Shown piece after piece: positions 43,612-51,817 of a DNA stretch of 64,000 nt. The translations under genes were made by a program, and so were the position numbers. The notes under the pieces are model-generated. The model ran no database searches and was not told the origin of the DNA. It saw only the letters and a list, made by a program, of their open reading frames with translations. Positions within the stretch are counted from its first letter, which is position 1. Every line of letters begins with the position of its first letter. The DNA is from a virus: IMG/VR virus record IMGVR_UViG_3300014839_000005, positions 62,001 to 126,000 of that record; one strand, given 5' to 3'.

Positions 43612-44433
43612 ATGGCTGATAATGGAGTAACAGGACCCAGCACAATAAGTAATGTTGTAAACCATGCGAGTGGTTGGGATTGGGAAAATAAACACGTTAC
43701 CGGCTCATTTGAGGATGTGAGCGGAAAACCAAAAAATATTTCTATTTATGATATCATTGAATCAGGAACTGTATTAATTGCAGCTGGACCAGCGGATATT
43801 AGCGCTGCGGCGACACCTCCTACTGGGTCTGGAACAAATACTGTTGGTGGTGTTCGAATAGTTCCTATAGGCCTTGTTGAGACAGTTCAAATTAATATGA
43901 ATAAGCCCCTAAGTCGTATTTTTGAAATTGGATCAAAACTTAGTTACATTATTCCAGGCAGAACAGTAGGTGCTATTTCAATTAATAGAGTTTTCTTTGA
44001 TGGACCAAGTCTTCTTAAAATTTTGTATGCTGGTGAAGTTGATGAAACTACTGAGGCATCAGATTTGATTAACAGATATGGAAATTTTAAGAGTGACGCA
44101 CGGGCCCTTGGCAGGTATGCTCATATTAGTTCTGGTAATATAGCAATGAATCTGGCATCTACATTTTTTGATCAACCTGTTGGTCTCGCATTTTTCTTTG
44201 CTGATAGAGCAAACCAGACTGTTGGTCAAATTTATTTTGAAGGATGCAGTGTTAGTGCTTATAATATGGGAATTTCTGCAAATATGAATGTTCTTACTGA
44301 AGCTATTAATATGGAATTTATTCGCTGTCGCCCCATTGTTACAACATCGTCTGACGCATGGGTTGATGGCACCAATATGTTGGCGGATCTTAACATTGTT
44401 GGCCCAAAAGATAATACACCAACGCCTCCTTAA
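43612..44433 (+). CDS. tail tube protein
   Basis: A 273-residue protein immediately after the sheath, with AAGGAG upstream. ETVQINMNKPLSRIFEIGSKLSYIIPGRTVGAISINRVFFDG and SANMNVLTEAINMEFIRCRPI match inner tube proteins of large myoviruses. Tube subunits stack as hexamers within the sheath. It ends the late plus-strand block and is followed by a terminator. Confidence 0.82.
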   Translation: MADNGVTGPSTISNVVNHASGWDWENKHVTGSFEDVSGKPKNISIYDIIESGTVLIAAGPADISAAATPPTGSGTNTVGGVRIVPIGLVETVQINMNKPLSRIFEIGSKLSYIIPGRTVGAISINRVFFDGPSLLKILYAGEVDETTEASDLINRYGNFKSDARALGRYAHISSGNIAMNLASTFFDQPVGLAFFFADRANQTVGQIYFEGCSVSAYNMGISANMNVLTEAINMEFIRCRPIVTTSSDAWVDGTNMLADLNIVGPKDNTPTPP

Positions 44434-44435
44434 TA

Positions 44436-44499
44436 ATAGCTAAAAAAAAGAACGTTTAAGTTCTTTAAAACCCCTCTAAAAAGAGGGGTTTTTTATTTC
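44436..44499. terminator. double-hairpin terminator after tail genes
   Basis: TAGCTAAAAAAAAG is followed by a small hairpin (AAGAAC-GTTTAA-GTTCTT) and a strong one, AACCCCTCT / AGAGGGGTT (44469-44490), with T6. The A-tract gives a U-tract on the minus strand, so it can stop the convergent gene at 44510 as well. Confidence 0.85.
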
Positions 44500-44509
44500 T
44501 ATTTCATAC

Positions 44510-45049
44510 CTAAAAACGGCGTCCCCCTGTTCGGGGGCGTCTATCAAACTGTGTCTTAGAAATGACAGGTCGTTTGCCATTAGAGCAACCAAGACCTCTA
44601 GCAGCAAGGTTTCCCACCACTCCCTTGACTGTACCTTTGGGTGACTTGTCGGAGACCCTTGGGATCTTTTTATCCAGCTTTACTGGAGCAATTTTTATTG
44701 ATGAAATCTGCTTCAATTTAGCAGCAGCTTTCAATATACTAATAGGAATATTAACTGTTTTTTGTAAATCATCAAACCACATGAGAAATAATAGACAGCA
44801 TATTGCATGAGCAAGATGTGCTATACCGCTATCTGAATCTTTAATTTTATTTTTTCTCCAATCAACGATATGACGCATAGCCGCAGCATAATATCGAGGT
44901 CCTGGATTACTGACCATTTCCCAGTTATAATCGCCATACTTAATAGCGCCGTGCGTAAGTACAGCAACAACTTGTTCAATTTGTTCCATAGGAAGCAGAT
45001 CCCATCTAAGTTTCCCAAGGTCATCTTTTCTGCCAATCTTTTCCGGCAC
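44510..45049 (-). CDS. dATP/dGTP diphosphohydrolase-like protein (DUF5664)
   Basis: A 179-residue protein. The GTG at 45049 is chosen because GGAGG lies six bases upstream; a longer frame would run into the structured RNA region. The N-terminal 100 residues match the phage dATP/dGTP diphosphohydrolase family: KDDLGKLRWDLLP, LTHGAIKYGDYNW, RYYAAAMRHIVDW and DSDSGIAHLAHAICCLLFL. Its His and acidic residues would bind metal as in the MazG-like fold. The C-terminal 50 residues are basic and unstructured. It probably shapes the dNTP pool with the ribonucleotide reductase encoded further upstream on this strand. Confidence 0.82.
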   Translation of the reverse strand: MPEKIGRKDDLGKLRWDLLPMEQIEQVVAVLTHGAIKYGDYNWEMVSNPGPRYYAAAMRHIVDWRKNKIKDSDSGIAHLAHAICCLLFLMWFDDLQKTVNIPISILKAAAKLKQISSIKIAPVKLDKKIPRVSDKSPKGTVKGVVGNLAARGLGCSNGKRPVISKTQFDRRPRTGGRRF

Positions 45050-45129
45050 TTTCACCTCCGATAAATTGTTAAAATGTTTTTTCCAACCTTGATTGAACAA
45101 TGAGTAGACTGTGACCCACGGCAGCAGCG

Positions 45130-45572
45130 GCTGCATAGGGTCCCCGAGATCTTATAATATAAGAAGGGATTCGCCGTCATTTATGTCGCAATCGAAGGTC
45201 GACACCCGATGTCGGCATCCATCTCATTGTATTTACCTTTTCACGAGCGCAACATATCTGATCAAAGAATTATGATATCGATAAGAGCGAAGTGAAAAGG
45301 TAAATAATAAGAAACTGGAACGTTACGTTCCAAAAAGGTCGTTGGAAAAATGAATTTTTAAGACATGCTTTAACTAGTAGAACAATGTGAAACTATGGAA
45401 ATTATAGCACTGCAGCATGTGAGATCCCAATCCAGGATACTTCCCATTCTTGCAGGTCGATTCTTCATTCCTCAAGGCGTAGCACTTGAGGAATGTATTT
45501 GCAGAAAAGCGTTTCGCTTCCCTAATACAAAGCCTTAAAGCAGAAGAGGAAGTAACGATTTTAATCATTACT
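45130..45572 (-). ncRNA. candidate structured leader RNA with three long perfect hairpins
   Basis: About 440 nt without a credible gene, downstream of a 34-bp promoter-like element. In minus-strand order it has a 10-bp hairpin GAGGAAGTAA/TTACTTCCTC at the expected transcript start, an 11-bp hairpin CATTCCTCAAG/CTTGAGGAATG, a 6-bp hairpin GGAACG/CGTTCC and a 13-bp stem TTTACCTTTTCAC/GTGAAAAGGTAAA. Base composition is more balanced than in genes. It leads toward the diphosphohydrolase gene. It could be a long regulatory leader or an independent RNA. Confidence 0.5.
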
Positions 45573-45578
45573 TCCTCC

Positions 45579-45612
45579 ATTATAGTTATTCCAAAAAACG
45601 ACTTAAAATAAC
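45579..45612 (-). promoter_or_regulatory. 34-bp GTTATT-N16-AATAAC element with consensus TATAAT
   Basis: A perfect inverted repeat GTTATT / AATAAC directly followed by TATAAT on the minus strand. The predicted transcript begins near 45572 at the base of a perfect hairpin. Confidence 0.78.
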
Positions 45613-45619
45613 ATTCACA

Positions 45620-45744
45620 ATTTAAACTAAAGATCGAAACGGTTGCACGTAGTAATCAACGCCTGACTCAGGATCCTAGGTCCGCGCCGGCGCTGGGCCC
45701 CGAAGGCCATCTGAAGATTTCCCTGCGTCATCGCAGGGAAAATA
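45620..45744 (-). other. GC-rich structured intergenic segment
   Basis: After the thioredoxin terminator, about 125 nt on the minus strand contain TTCCCTGCG-ATGA-CGCAGGGAA (9-bp perfect stem), a GGCC-TTCG-GGGCC hairpin and GCGCCGGCGC palindromes. This is much richer in GC than the genome average here. No reading frame with a ribosome site was found. A small RNA is possible. Confidence 0.4.
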
Positions 45745-45768
45745 TCGAAAGAGTCTGGTGCAGACTCC
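45745..45768 (-). terminator. hairpin after thioredoxin gene
   Basis: GAGTCTG-CAC-CAGACTC followed by TTTCG on the minus strand, about 30 bases after the thioredoxin stop. The same CAC loop occurs in the terminator after the ribonucleotide reductase. The U-tract is short, so termination may be partial. Confidence 0.55.
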
Positions 45769-45796
45769 TATAGATATTGCTTTAAATTTGTGAATA

Positions 45797-46105
45797 TTAT
45801 CTTACCATTTCAATATAATCTTTGCACTTACGACTTCCAACTAAACAAGATTTAATTCGGCCTTTTTTGAATGAGATGACTGTGGGGACTGACATAACTG
45901 AAAAACGGGTAGCGGTTTCTGGAGCATGGAAGACATTTATTTTTACTATTTTTACTGAGTCTCCTAGCTCTTTTTCCGCATCTGTCAAGGCTTTTTCTAC
46001 TTGGGAACAAGGGACACAGGAGGGGCTATAAAAATCTACGATTACATCTTTGTCTTCACACATCACTTCCGACTCAAATGAATTATCATGGATTTCTCTT
46101 GGCAT
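45797..46105 (-). CDS. thioredoxin-like protein
   Basis: A 102-residue thioredoxin fold protein with AGGAG upstream. The active site is CVPC (in SPSCVPCSQVE, residues 30-33) instead of the usual CGPC. The cis-Pro motif SVPTV is present. Thioredoxins reduce disulfides, including those formed in ribonucleotide reductase at each cycle; a phage reductase is encoded 2 kb upstream on the same strand. The variant dipeptide between the cysteines should shift the redox potential. Confidence 0.88.
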   Translation of the reverse strand: MPREIHDNSFESEVMCEDKDVIVDFYSPSCVPCSQVEKALTDAEKELGDSVKIVKINVFHAPETATRFSVMSVPTVISFKKGRIKSCLVGSRKCKDYIEMVR

Positions 46106-46242
46106 AGCTTTTTCTCCTGTGATTTTATAATGGAAGGTGTCCTTGAGGTTAGTATAATTAATATATCATATCGTGATTTCTTCATCAAGATTTTTCGAGA
46201 TAAATAATCACTTTATTCAGAGCAAAGCCCGTGCCCCTTAAC

Positions 46243-46503
46243 TTAAATATTTAAACCCCAGATCAAGGCCGTCTTTCCAGTTACTGAACACCTTCTTTTA
46301 CCTTTTTCAACCACTATCCCCATTTTTCGCATCTCACTTAAGCGCTTCCATAATCCCTCAATTCCGGCATTCATACATATTTCTCTGCCAGTAAGAGGAT
46401 ATTTGCTTATTTCAAGAGTTTCGATAACAGTTCTTATTAATTTGGCATGTGATTCAGAACTCTTAAACTCATCCCATGACTTTTTGCTCGTCTCCTGTTC
46501 CAT
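46243..46503 (-). CDS. winged-helix-like DNA-binding protein
   Basis: An 86-residue protein overlapping the phosphoesterase gene by 35 bases, with TTGGAGC upstream. LIRTVIETLEISKYPLTGREICMNAGI...LWKRLSEMRKMGIVVEKGKRR follows the helix-turn-helix-wing pattern (recognition helix around residues 50-60, wing VVEKGKRRCSV). It could be a transcription regulator, and it is the only clear such protein near the regulated minus-strand operons. Confidence 0.65.
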   Translation of the reverse strand: MEQETSKKSWDEFKSSESHAKLIRTVIETLEISKYPLTGREICMNAGIEGLWKRLSEMRKMGIVVEKGKRRCSVTGKTALIWGLNI

Positions 46504-47080
46504 ACGTTAGCTCCAATTCCATTTGTTCATACCATTTTTTATCTTTATCTTCAGATTTAACAAGATTAAAATTATCAGGCTTATATTTCATAATCTTCGT
46601 TATTTCTATTAAAGATAAAGGATAAAAATTATTATTATCTACTCCAACATCGTGGCTTTTACCTTCGGAGGGAAGTTTACCATGACTATGGCCATATAAA
46701 TGCCATGAATTATAATGTGATTTGGGCCACACTCGCATACACCAATGACAAAGAGTAATTGGTGTAGGAGAATGATTTAACATCATTAATGATGTATTAT
46801 CACTTATCTGTGCTAAACCAGTATACCAAGGGCCATCATGATCTCCTCTAATTAAAATGATTTGACCATTTAATTTTGAAATAATATTTTTTCGTTCTAT
46901 TTTAGAATGAGTATAAATAAAATCTCCAACGACGTATACAACATCAATAGCATTTTTAACCTTACTATTCCATCTTTCAATCAGAGTTTTATTCATATGT
47001 TCAATATTATTAAATGGTCGATGACAATATTTGATAATATTGGTATGACAAAAATGTTGATCTGCAGTAAAAAAAATCAT
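46469..47080 (-). CDS. calcineurin-like metallophosphoesterase
   Basis: A 203-residue member of the metallophosphoesterase superfamily. Motifs: FTADQHFCHTNII (DxH with Gln inserted as in many phage members), VVGDFIY, RGDHDG (GNHD in most members), LCHWC, and YGHSHGK. It hydrolyses phosphoester bonds; nucleotide, protein or RNA substrates are all possible. AAGGAG upstream. It is in an operon with the gene at 47090. Confidence 0.86.
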   Translation of the reverse strand: MIFFTADQHFCHTNIIKYCHRPFNNIEHMNKTLIERWNSKVKNAIDVVYVVGDFIYTHSKIERKNIISKLNGQIILIRGDHDGPWYTGLAQISDNTSLMMLNHSPTPITLCHWCMRVWPKSHYNSWHLYGHSHGKLPSEGKSHDVGVDNNNFYPLSLIEITKIMKYKPDNFNLVKSEDKDKKWYEQMELELTYGTGDEQKVMG

Positions 47081-47089
47081 TCTTACTCC

Positions 47090-47728
47090 TTAGAATGGAA
47101 CTTCAGTTTTAATTTCCAGTTCAAGTCCTTCCAATTTAAATACTTCCTGAATAGTCCATTCATGATATTTTTGTTTGATAAAAATCATAGCGATATCTTC
47201 ATCGCCATTTTTATGAATCCATTCCGCCAGTTTTTCGGGTTCATAAAATCTGAGAACAGTTCTTGGACAATCCCTAAGCGTCATAATATAATCACAACCA
47301 TTAATCTGGTCTGAACCGACAGCGTCATCAAATTTTATTTGAGTTTCAGCTTCAAAGAATTCAATTTTATCCACTATTTCAAATTTTGCAAGTTTGCCTT
47401 TCCAAATGATAAAATGAATTTCATCGTAGGTTTCACTCATTTTGGTATTAAATGAGTCACATTCTCCTTCTAAAGCTGAAACTAAATCTTTGGGATACTC
47501 AAAGGGATCAACAATTCCGTCATTATAAATGATGCAATTGTCACCGATTAATTCTACGAAATCAAGAATATCATCAGATTCCAATAATGCCTTTTTATCA
47601 ATTCCATATTTTTCAACAACTTCCTGAAGTTTAAGTTGTTGAAGAGGATTTGCCAATGGATTAACTCGCGTACATAACGAGCAATGCGTGTCGATTTCAT
47701 TTAGAAAAGCGCCACAAACACATTTCAT
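47090..47728 (-). CDS. zinc-ribbon protein of unknown function
   Basis: A 212-residue protein with a short N-terminal zinc-ribbon (CVCGAF...HCSLCTRV, residues 3-20) and a larger mixed alpha/beta part without recognised motifs. A 34-bp regulatory element lies just upstream (47756-47789), so this is probably the first gene of the operon including the phosphoesterase and the winged-helix protein. Confidence 0.65.
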   Translation of the reverse strand: MKCVCGAFLNEIDTHCSLCTRVNPLANPLQQLKLQEVVEKYGIDKKALLESDDILDFVELIGDNCIIYNDGIVDPFEYPKDLVSALEGECDSFNTKMSETYDEIHFIIWKGKLAKFEIVDKIEFFEAETQIKFDDAVGSDQINGCDYIMTLRDCPRTVLRFYEPEKLAEWIHKNGDEDIAMIFIKQKYHEWTIQEVFKLEGLELEIKTEVPF

Positions 47729-47755
47729 AATTTACCTCACTGGTTAATTTGTTTC

Positions 47756-47789
47756 ATTATTGTTATTACAAAAATTCAATTTTAATAAC
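47756..47789 (-). promoter_or_regulatory. 34-bp GTTATT-N16-AATAAC element
   Basis: A perfect inverted repeat followed by AATAAT on the minus strand, about 28 bases upstream of the gene at 47090-47728. Confidence 0.72.
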
Positions 47790-47920
47790 GTAAGTTTGAT
47801 TAAACTAGATCGACGCGATTTTGTATGTCACGGCAGCCTGAAGACCTTATAATAATACTAATAAGCGGAGCTGCAGTCGACTACGTTCCAGCCGGCGTTA
47901 CTCTTCATCGTTCTACGATG

Positions 47921-47948
47921 AAATAAAAAGGAGGCTGGTGCAGCCTCC
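47921..47948 (-). terminator. terminator after ribonucleotide reductase
   Basis: GGAGGCTG-CAC-CAGCCTCC forms an 8-bp stem followed by TTTTTATTT on the minus strand, 25 bases after the reductase stop codon. The 120 bases beyond it contain further GC-rich palindromes (ATCGTAGAACGAT; GCCGGC) and no gene. Confidence 0.85.
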
Positions 47949-47972
47949 ATATTTCAAATCTTTAATCAAAAC

Positions 47973-50900
47973 TTAATGATCGCAACCATTACTATGTCCA
48001 CAAGGACATGTTCGACAGCCTTCTTTATATTCTATCTTGCCTTTACATTTATCACAAATACCGGCAGTCTGATCAAGATATTTGCTTAAAATATTGGCAA
48101 TCTGAACATGAAGAGACATCATCCATGAAAATGGAATTTTCTTCAACTGTTTAATAATAACAGTTAAAGGAACTCCATAGCGCATCTGATATGATATTGA
48201 CATACCAAGAGACTCAATCATTTGAGCTTTAAGTTGATTAGCCTCAGTCGCATTGTCGGACTGTCTTTTATAATCAATAAATAATTGTACAGGCCTTCTT
48301 TTGATAAGACCTATATGAATATAAAAAGACTGATCTGGCTCCTCTTTACCTAAAGAAGCTTTAATACGATATGTTTTGGCATCCATTTCTTGAGGAAGGG
48401 TTATCTCTCCATGAACTATCTGACTATCAGGATCGTCAGTTTTCTTTCCGACAGACCCGACATTATTTAAAACCTGCTTTTCCCTGCTTCCATCTCTATA
48501 TACAGTCAATCCTTTGCATTTTAATTCCCAAGCCATAAATATTGCATCAGCTACATCTTTTTCTGTAGCTGAGTTAGGAAGGCCGACTGTTTTTGAAATT
48601 GAAGAGTCAACATATTGCTGAAATGCAGCTTGAACTTTTATATGATCTTGCCAGGGTATTTCTAATGATCTTACAAAATATTCAGGTAGACTGATCTTTG
48701 AATAATCAACTGGAATATTATTCTTAGAACAATCTATGATATATTGTTTCTGATCTTCAGAAATTTTATCATTAACAATGCCTTCAAATACAAGAACTCG
48801 CTTATCATTAATAACTCTCTCGTGATAGTAATTAAAATAAGGCTCAATTCCTGAACTGGCGTTACAAAACATTGACGTAGTTCCAGTTGGAGCTATCGTT
48901 AATAAAGCTTTGTGTTTTCTTTTTCCTCCACCCATCGCTATTGATACGGCATTTGCTTTTTCTTTATAAAATGACATAATATTATGAACTAGCTCAATAC
49001 ATTCAGGAGAGCCATATTTAATATGTAATTTTATAAGAAGATCGGCAAAACCCATTATGCCAGCGCCAATACGACGAGACTCTAACGATTTCTTTTCTAT
49101 TTGAGGAAGAGGAAACTTGTTAACATCAAGAATCATATCGAGCATTTGAATGATAAGTTCAATATTCTTTTCAAATTTCTCATAGTCAAATTCATATTGA
49201 TCCTTATCATTTTTCTTGACCATTAAGCCAAGATTGATGGCTGCTAAATTGCACGACCCCCAATCAGCGAGTGGTTGTTCACCACAATTATGAACAACAA
49301 AATCATTAACAAAACCCCAATTTACTCCAGGAGCTGAAAAGTCATACACTTCTTCTGGAAAAGTATTTTCTTCAATTTTATAAACCTTAGGACACCTTTC
49401 AATTAAAAGATTTAAAAGACTTTCAGTTTTATAAGAATGAACAAAACCGATTTCCTCATAAAATTTTACTATATTAGCAAATTGACCAATATTTAAATCA
49501 TAACTTTCTTTCATCATATATTCACCATTTTTAAACTTATTTAATCTAGTTTTATTTGTAGTAATGTATGAATCAATATCGAATAACAATAAAAGAGATT
49601 GAACTTTTTCAATCATTTTTTTACAAGTAGATTTAAGTGCAATTCTAGATGTAGTTATAACACTACCATTAGCACTATAAAGACCTCTTAAAAATGATTT
49701 GAGTTGTAACAAGGTTACCCTGTCAATAATAGTTGGCAAAGTTCTATATGGAAGAGATTCTTCAGAAAATTCATACTTTTTTAATATATCAGTAAATTCA
49801 TCAGTATAATATTTTCTTCCATCTCTTTCATAATTAAATAATTTCAATATATCATCATCATTTTCACCTATATTAATTTCTAATCCCTTATGACGATATT
49901 TACTTTTTAATCTTCCTAAATTGCCGTCACCTTGTATATAACCCAATTTAACCCATAAAAGATTATGATCAGAAGATGGTTCTGAAAATGCTCTTAACCT
50001 TTCTCCTGTCGTATCCTTGGCTTGAATTTCTCTACCATCAGAAGTCATTATAATATGATTTGGAGTAACTTTTAAGTCATTACTTCCAAAACATTTTAAA
50101 GTTATAGTTTTTTTAACTCCAGTCTTCCAAACCTTACCCTTAACATTTCCAACAGGAGTTTTTATAATAACTTCTTTTCCATCAAGATATTTCAATTGTT
50201 CGTATCCATTTTTAGTGCTTAAAAAACAATCCCCAGAAAAACAGGGGTTCGTACAGTTTATTATATCCTTAGTAAACCCTTCAGGAACTTGTTCCCTATT
50301 AATCGTATCAATAAACAATATTCCTGGCTCTCCATTCTTCCAGGATTGCCTTACTATAGTATCAAACAAATCTCTTGCTTGAACAGTTTGATAAACCTTA
50401 TCCTGCCATTTCAGTTCCCAGGATTGATTATTTTTTACAGATTCCATAAATTTATCTGTAAGCATAACTGATAAATTAAAATTAGATATCTCGCCCTCTT
50501 TATCTTTGATGGTAATAAAATCAAATACATTAGGGTGACCCACATCGAAAGTAGCCATATTTGCACCGCGACGCTTACCACCTTGTTTAATAACATTGGT
50601 AGCGGCATCAAATACTTTTAAAAACGATAATGGTCCAGAAGCCTTACCATTAGTAGATTTAACTAAAGAATCAGTTGGCCTTAAAGATGAAAAACATAGT
50701 CCGGTCCCCCCACCCATTTTATGCACCATAGCTACATTATGAAGCGATTCAAAGATCCCGTGCATAGAGTCCTCCAAAGGCAGTACGAAGCACGCAGACG
50801 CCATAGGAAGATCTCCACCGAGATTCATAAGGGCAGGACTGTTGGGCATCACAGTGCCTTCCTCAAGGGCATTTAAGAAGGATTCAGCCAATTCTTTCTT

Positions 50901-51020
50901 TTTTGATTTAAGCGGTTTAATAATAGCATTTACTACTCTTCTAAACATATCGTGTTCATTTTTTTCCCCAGGATGTAGATATCGTTCTTTTAACACATCT
51001 CTTACTGCCTCATTAATCAT
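47973..51020 (-). CDS. nrdJ: class II (adenosylcobalamin-dependent) ribonucleotide reductase with intein
   Basis: A 1015-residue open frame that makes deoxyribonucleotides after protein splicing. Extein features: KMGGGTGLCFSSLRPT (101-115), the active-site NPCGEQPL split by the intein, GSCNLAAINLG, GAGIMGFADLLIKL, APTGTTSMFCNASSGIEPYF, LKCKGLTVYRDGSREKQVL, and a C-terminal zinc ribbon (CDKCKGKIEYKEGCRTCPCGH) as in B12-dependent NrdJ enzymes. No B subunit gene is seen. The intein is residues 260-578, so the mature enzyme has about 696 residues. GGAGG is upstream. B12 must come from the host. Confidence 0.93.
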   Translation of the reverse strand: MINEAVRDVLKERYLHPGEKNEHDMFRRVVNAIIKPLKSKKKELAESFLNALEEGTVMPNSPALMNLGGDLPMASACFVLPLEDSMHGIFESLHNVAMVHKMGGGTGLCFSSLRPTDSLVKSTNGKASGPLSFLKVFDAATNVIKQGGKRRGANMATFDVGHPNVFDFITIKDKEGEISNFNLSVMLTDKFMESVKNNQSWELKWQDKVYQTVQARDLFDTIVRQSWKNGEPGILFIDTINREQVPEGFTKDIINCTNPCFSGDCFLSTKNGYEQLKYLDGKEVIIKTPVGNVKGKVWKTGVKKTITLKCFGSNDLKVTPNHIIMTSDGREIQAKDTTGERLRAFSEPSSDHNLLWVKLGYIQGDGNLGRLKSKYRHKGLEINIGENDDDILKLFNYERDGRKYYTDEFTDILKKYEFSEESLPYRTLPTIIDRVTLLQLKSFLRGLYSANGSVITTSRIALKSTCKKMIEKVQSLLLLFDIDSYITTNKTRLNKFKNGEYMMKESYDLNIGQFANIVKFYEEIGFVHSYKTESLLNLLIERCPKVYKIEENTFPEEVYDFSAPGVNWGFVNDFVVHNCGEQPLADWGSCNLAAINLGLMVKKNDKDQYEFDYEKFEKNIELIIQMLDMILDVNKFPLPQIEKKSLESRRIGAGIMGFADLLIKLHIKYGSPECIELVHNIMSFYKEKANAVSIAMGGGKRKHKALLTIAPTGTTSMFCNASSGIEPYFNYYHERVINDKRVLVFEGIVNDKISEDQKQYIIDCSKNNIPVDYSKISLPEYFVRSLEIPWQDHIKVQAAFQQYVDSSISKTVGLPNSATEKDVADAIFMAWELKCKGLTVYRDGSREKQVLNNVGSVGKKTDDPDSQIVHGEITLPQEMDAKTYRIKASLGKEEPDQSFYIHIGLIKRRPVQLFIDYKRQSDNATEANQLKAQMIESLGMSISYQMRYGVPLTVIIKQLKKIPFSWMMSLHVQIANILSKYLDQTAGICDKCKGKIEYKEGCRTCPCGHSNGCDH
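49287..50243 (-). mobile_element. intein with LAGLIDADG endonuclease in nrdJ
   Basis: A 319-residue in-frame intein begins at Cys260 (block A, CFSGDCFLSTKNGYEQL) and ends with VNDFVVHN before Cys579. Block B-like VTPNHIIMTSDG is at 318-329. Endonuclease motifs are LGYIQGDGNL (359-368) and LRGLYSANGSV (444-454), one clear and one diverged LAGLIDADG motif. The insertion point lies in the catalytic NP|CGE motif, a classic site where loss of the intein without precise repair would kill the enzyme. All splicing residues (Cys1, penultimate His, terminal Asn, +1 Cys) are present, so splicing should be active. Confidence 0.93.
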
Positions 51021-51352
51021 AAGTATCTTCCTCCTGTTATTCCCAAATTAGTATTATAAATATTATTTTCTGTATATATCCATTCAGTTTGATTAACATT
51101 AATTGTATTAAATATTGTATCTTGAATGCCAGGTGTATTTACAATATTTGTTTCATCCCACTGATAATGCCAATTAGTATCAGTACCAGTGTCAGTATCT
51201 ATTCGCCATTCAGTCATATTAGCATTTACTGCACCAAATATAGCATTATATTGAAAATGCCAAGCATCTCTTTTTCCAGATAATAATTTTTTCCAATCTA
51301 ATAATGCATAATGTTCTTGAGTGTCTGTAAAACTAAATAACAATTCTTTCAT
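51017..51352 (-). CDS. small protein upstream of the reductase
   Basis: A 111-residue protein whose stop overlaps the reductase start by four bases. Its own start overlaps the preceding stop (TAATG). It is rich in Asn, Thr, Trp and Asp with repeats of the form NxTEW (MTEWRIDTDTGTD; QTEWIYTENN). No family recognised. Translational coupling suggests a role beside the reductase. Confidence 0.6.
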   Translation of the reverse strand: MKELLFSFTDTQEHYALLDWKKLLSGKRDAWHFQYNAIFGAVNANMTEWRIDTDTGTDTNWHYQWDETNIVNTPGIQDTIFNTINVNQTEWIYTENNIYNTNLGITGGRYL

Positions 51353-51519
51353 TAGCTATCCTCCTTTGGGATAGCCACATACTCAGGCTTTTCTCCATAT
51401 TCACCTTCAATTTTAATTCCTTCAGACTCTATATTGAGCCTATTCATATTTGTTATCATATTATCTAATTTTGGTTTTAGTTTTTCAGGAACCGAAATTA
51501 AGATGAATACTCTAGCCAT
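51352..51519 (-). CDS. 55-residue protein
   Basis: A short gene with AAAGGA upstream. The product starts MARVFILISVPEKLKPKLDN and ends EYVAIPKEDS, a plausible small alpha/beta protein. It overlaps the next gene by a TAATG junction, part of a coupled series leading to the reductase. Function unknown. Confidence 0.65.
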   Translation of the reverse strand: MARVFILISVPEKLKPKLDNMITNMNRLNIESEGIKIEGEYGEKPEYVAIPKEDS

Positions 51520-51537
51520 ATAATGTCCTTTCAGTAA

Positions 51538-51565
51538 TTAAAAAAAAGGGCGCAATGTAGCGCCC
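51538..51565 (-). terminator. terminator overlapping a promoter start site
   Basis: GGGCGC-TACATT-GCGCCC followed by T8 on the minus strand: a good intrinsic terminator for the gene at 51608. The 34-bp element at 51570-51603 would begin transcription within this hairpin, so the two signals are superimposed. Confidence 0.8.
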
Positions 51566-51569
51566 ATAC

Positions 51570-51603
51570 ATTATTGTTATTACAGAAAAAACATTATTCT
51601 AAC
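51570..51603 (-). promoter_or_regulatory. 34-bp element, diverged upstream arm
   Basis: GTTAGA, 16 bases, AATAAC, then AATAAT on the minus strand. The distal arm differs from the GTTATT consensus at two positions. It would serve the operon with the 55-residue protein and the ribonucleotide reductase. Confidence 0.6.
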
Positions 51604-51607
51604 CCCG

Positions 51608-51817
51608 TTAGATTTGTTCTGATATTTTATCGACACCTTCCTGAATTGATGTCAATCCAGTCTCGATGTCATCTACTGCTGTATCCCATGTATCAAGAAG
51701 AGTTTCGAGTTCATCAGAGATTTCTCTTAACTCATCTCTTTTCTTAGCCATTTCATCCTTTTTTGCCGTTATCTTGGCAACTAAGGTTTTTATTTCTTCA
51801 ATTTTCATATCTTTCAT
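51608..51817 (-). CDS. small coiled-coil protein
   Basis: A 69-residue protein starting at the ATG that overlaps the previous stop (TAATG), with GGAG six bases upstream. It is a continuous charged helix with heptad-like spacing (IKTLVAKITAKKDEMAKKRDELREI), so probably a coiled coil. Together with the gene before it, it may form a complex. Unknown function. Confidence 0.65.
   Translation of the reverse strand: MKDMKIEEIKTLVAKITAKKDEMAKKRDELREISDELETLLDTWDTAVDDIETGLTSIQEGVDKISEQI

Noticed and set aside
45374-45580. 68-codon frame starting in the TATAATGGAGG region
   Set aside because: It runs through two perfect hairpins, and its start overlaps the presumed -10 site; a structured RNA fits better.
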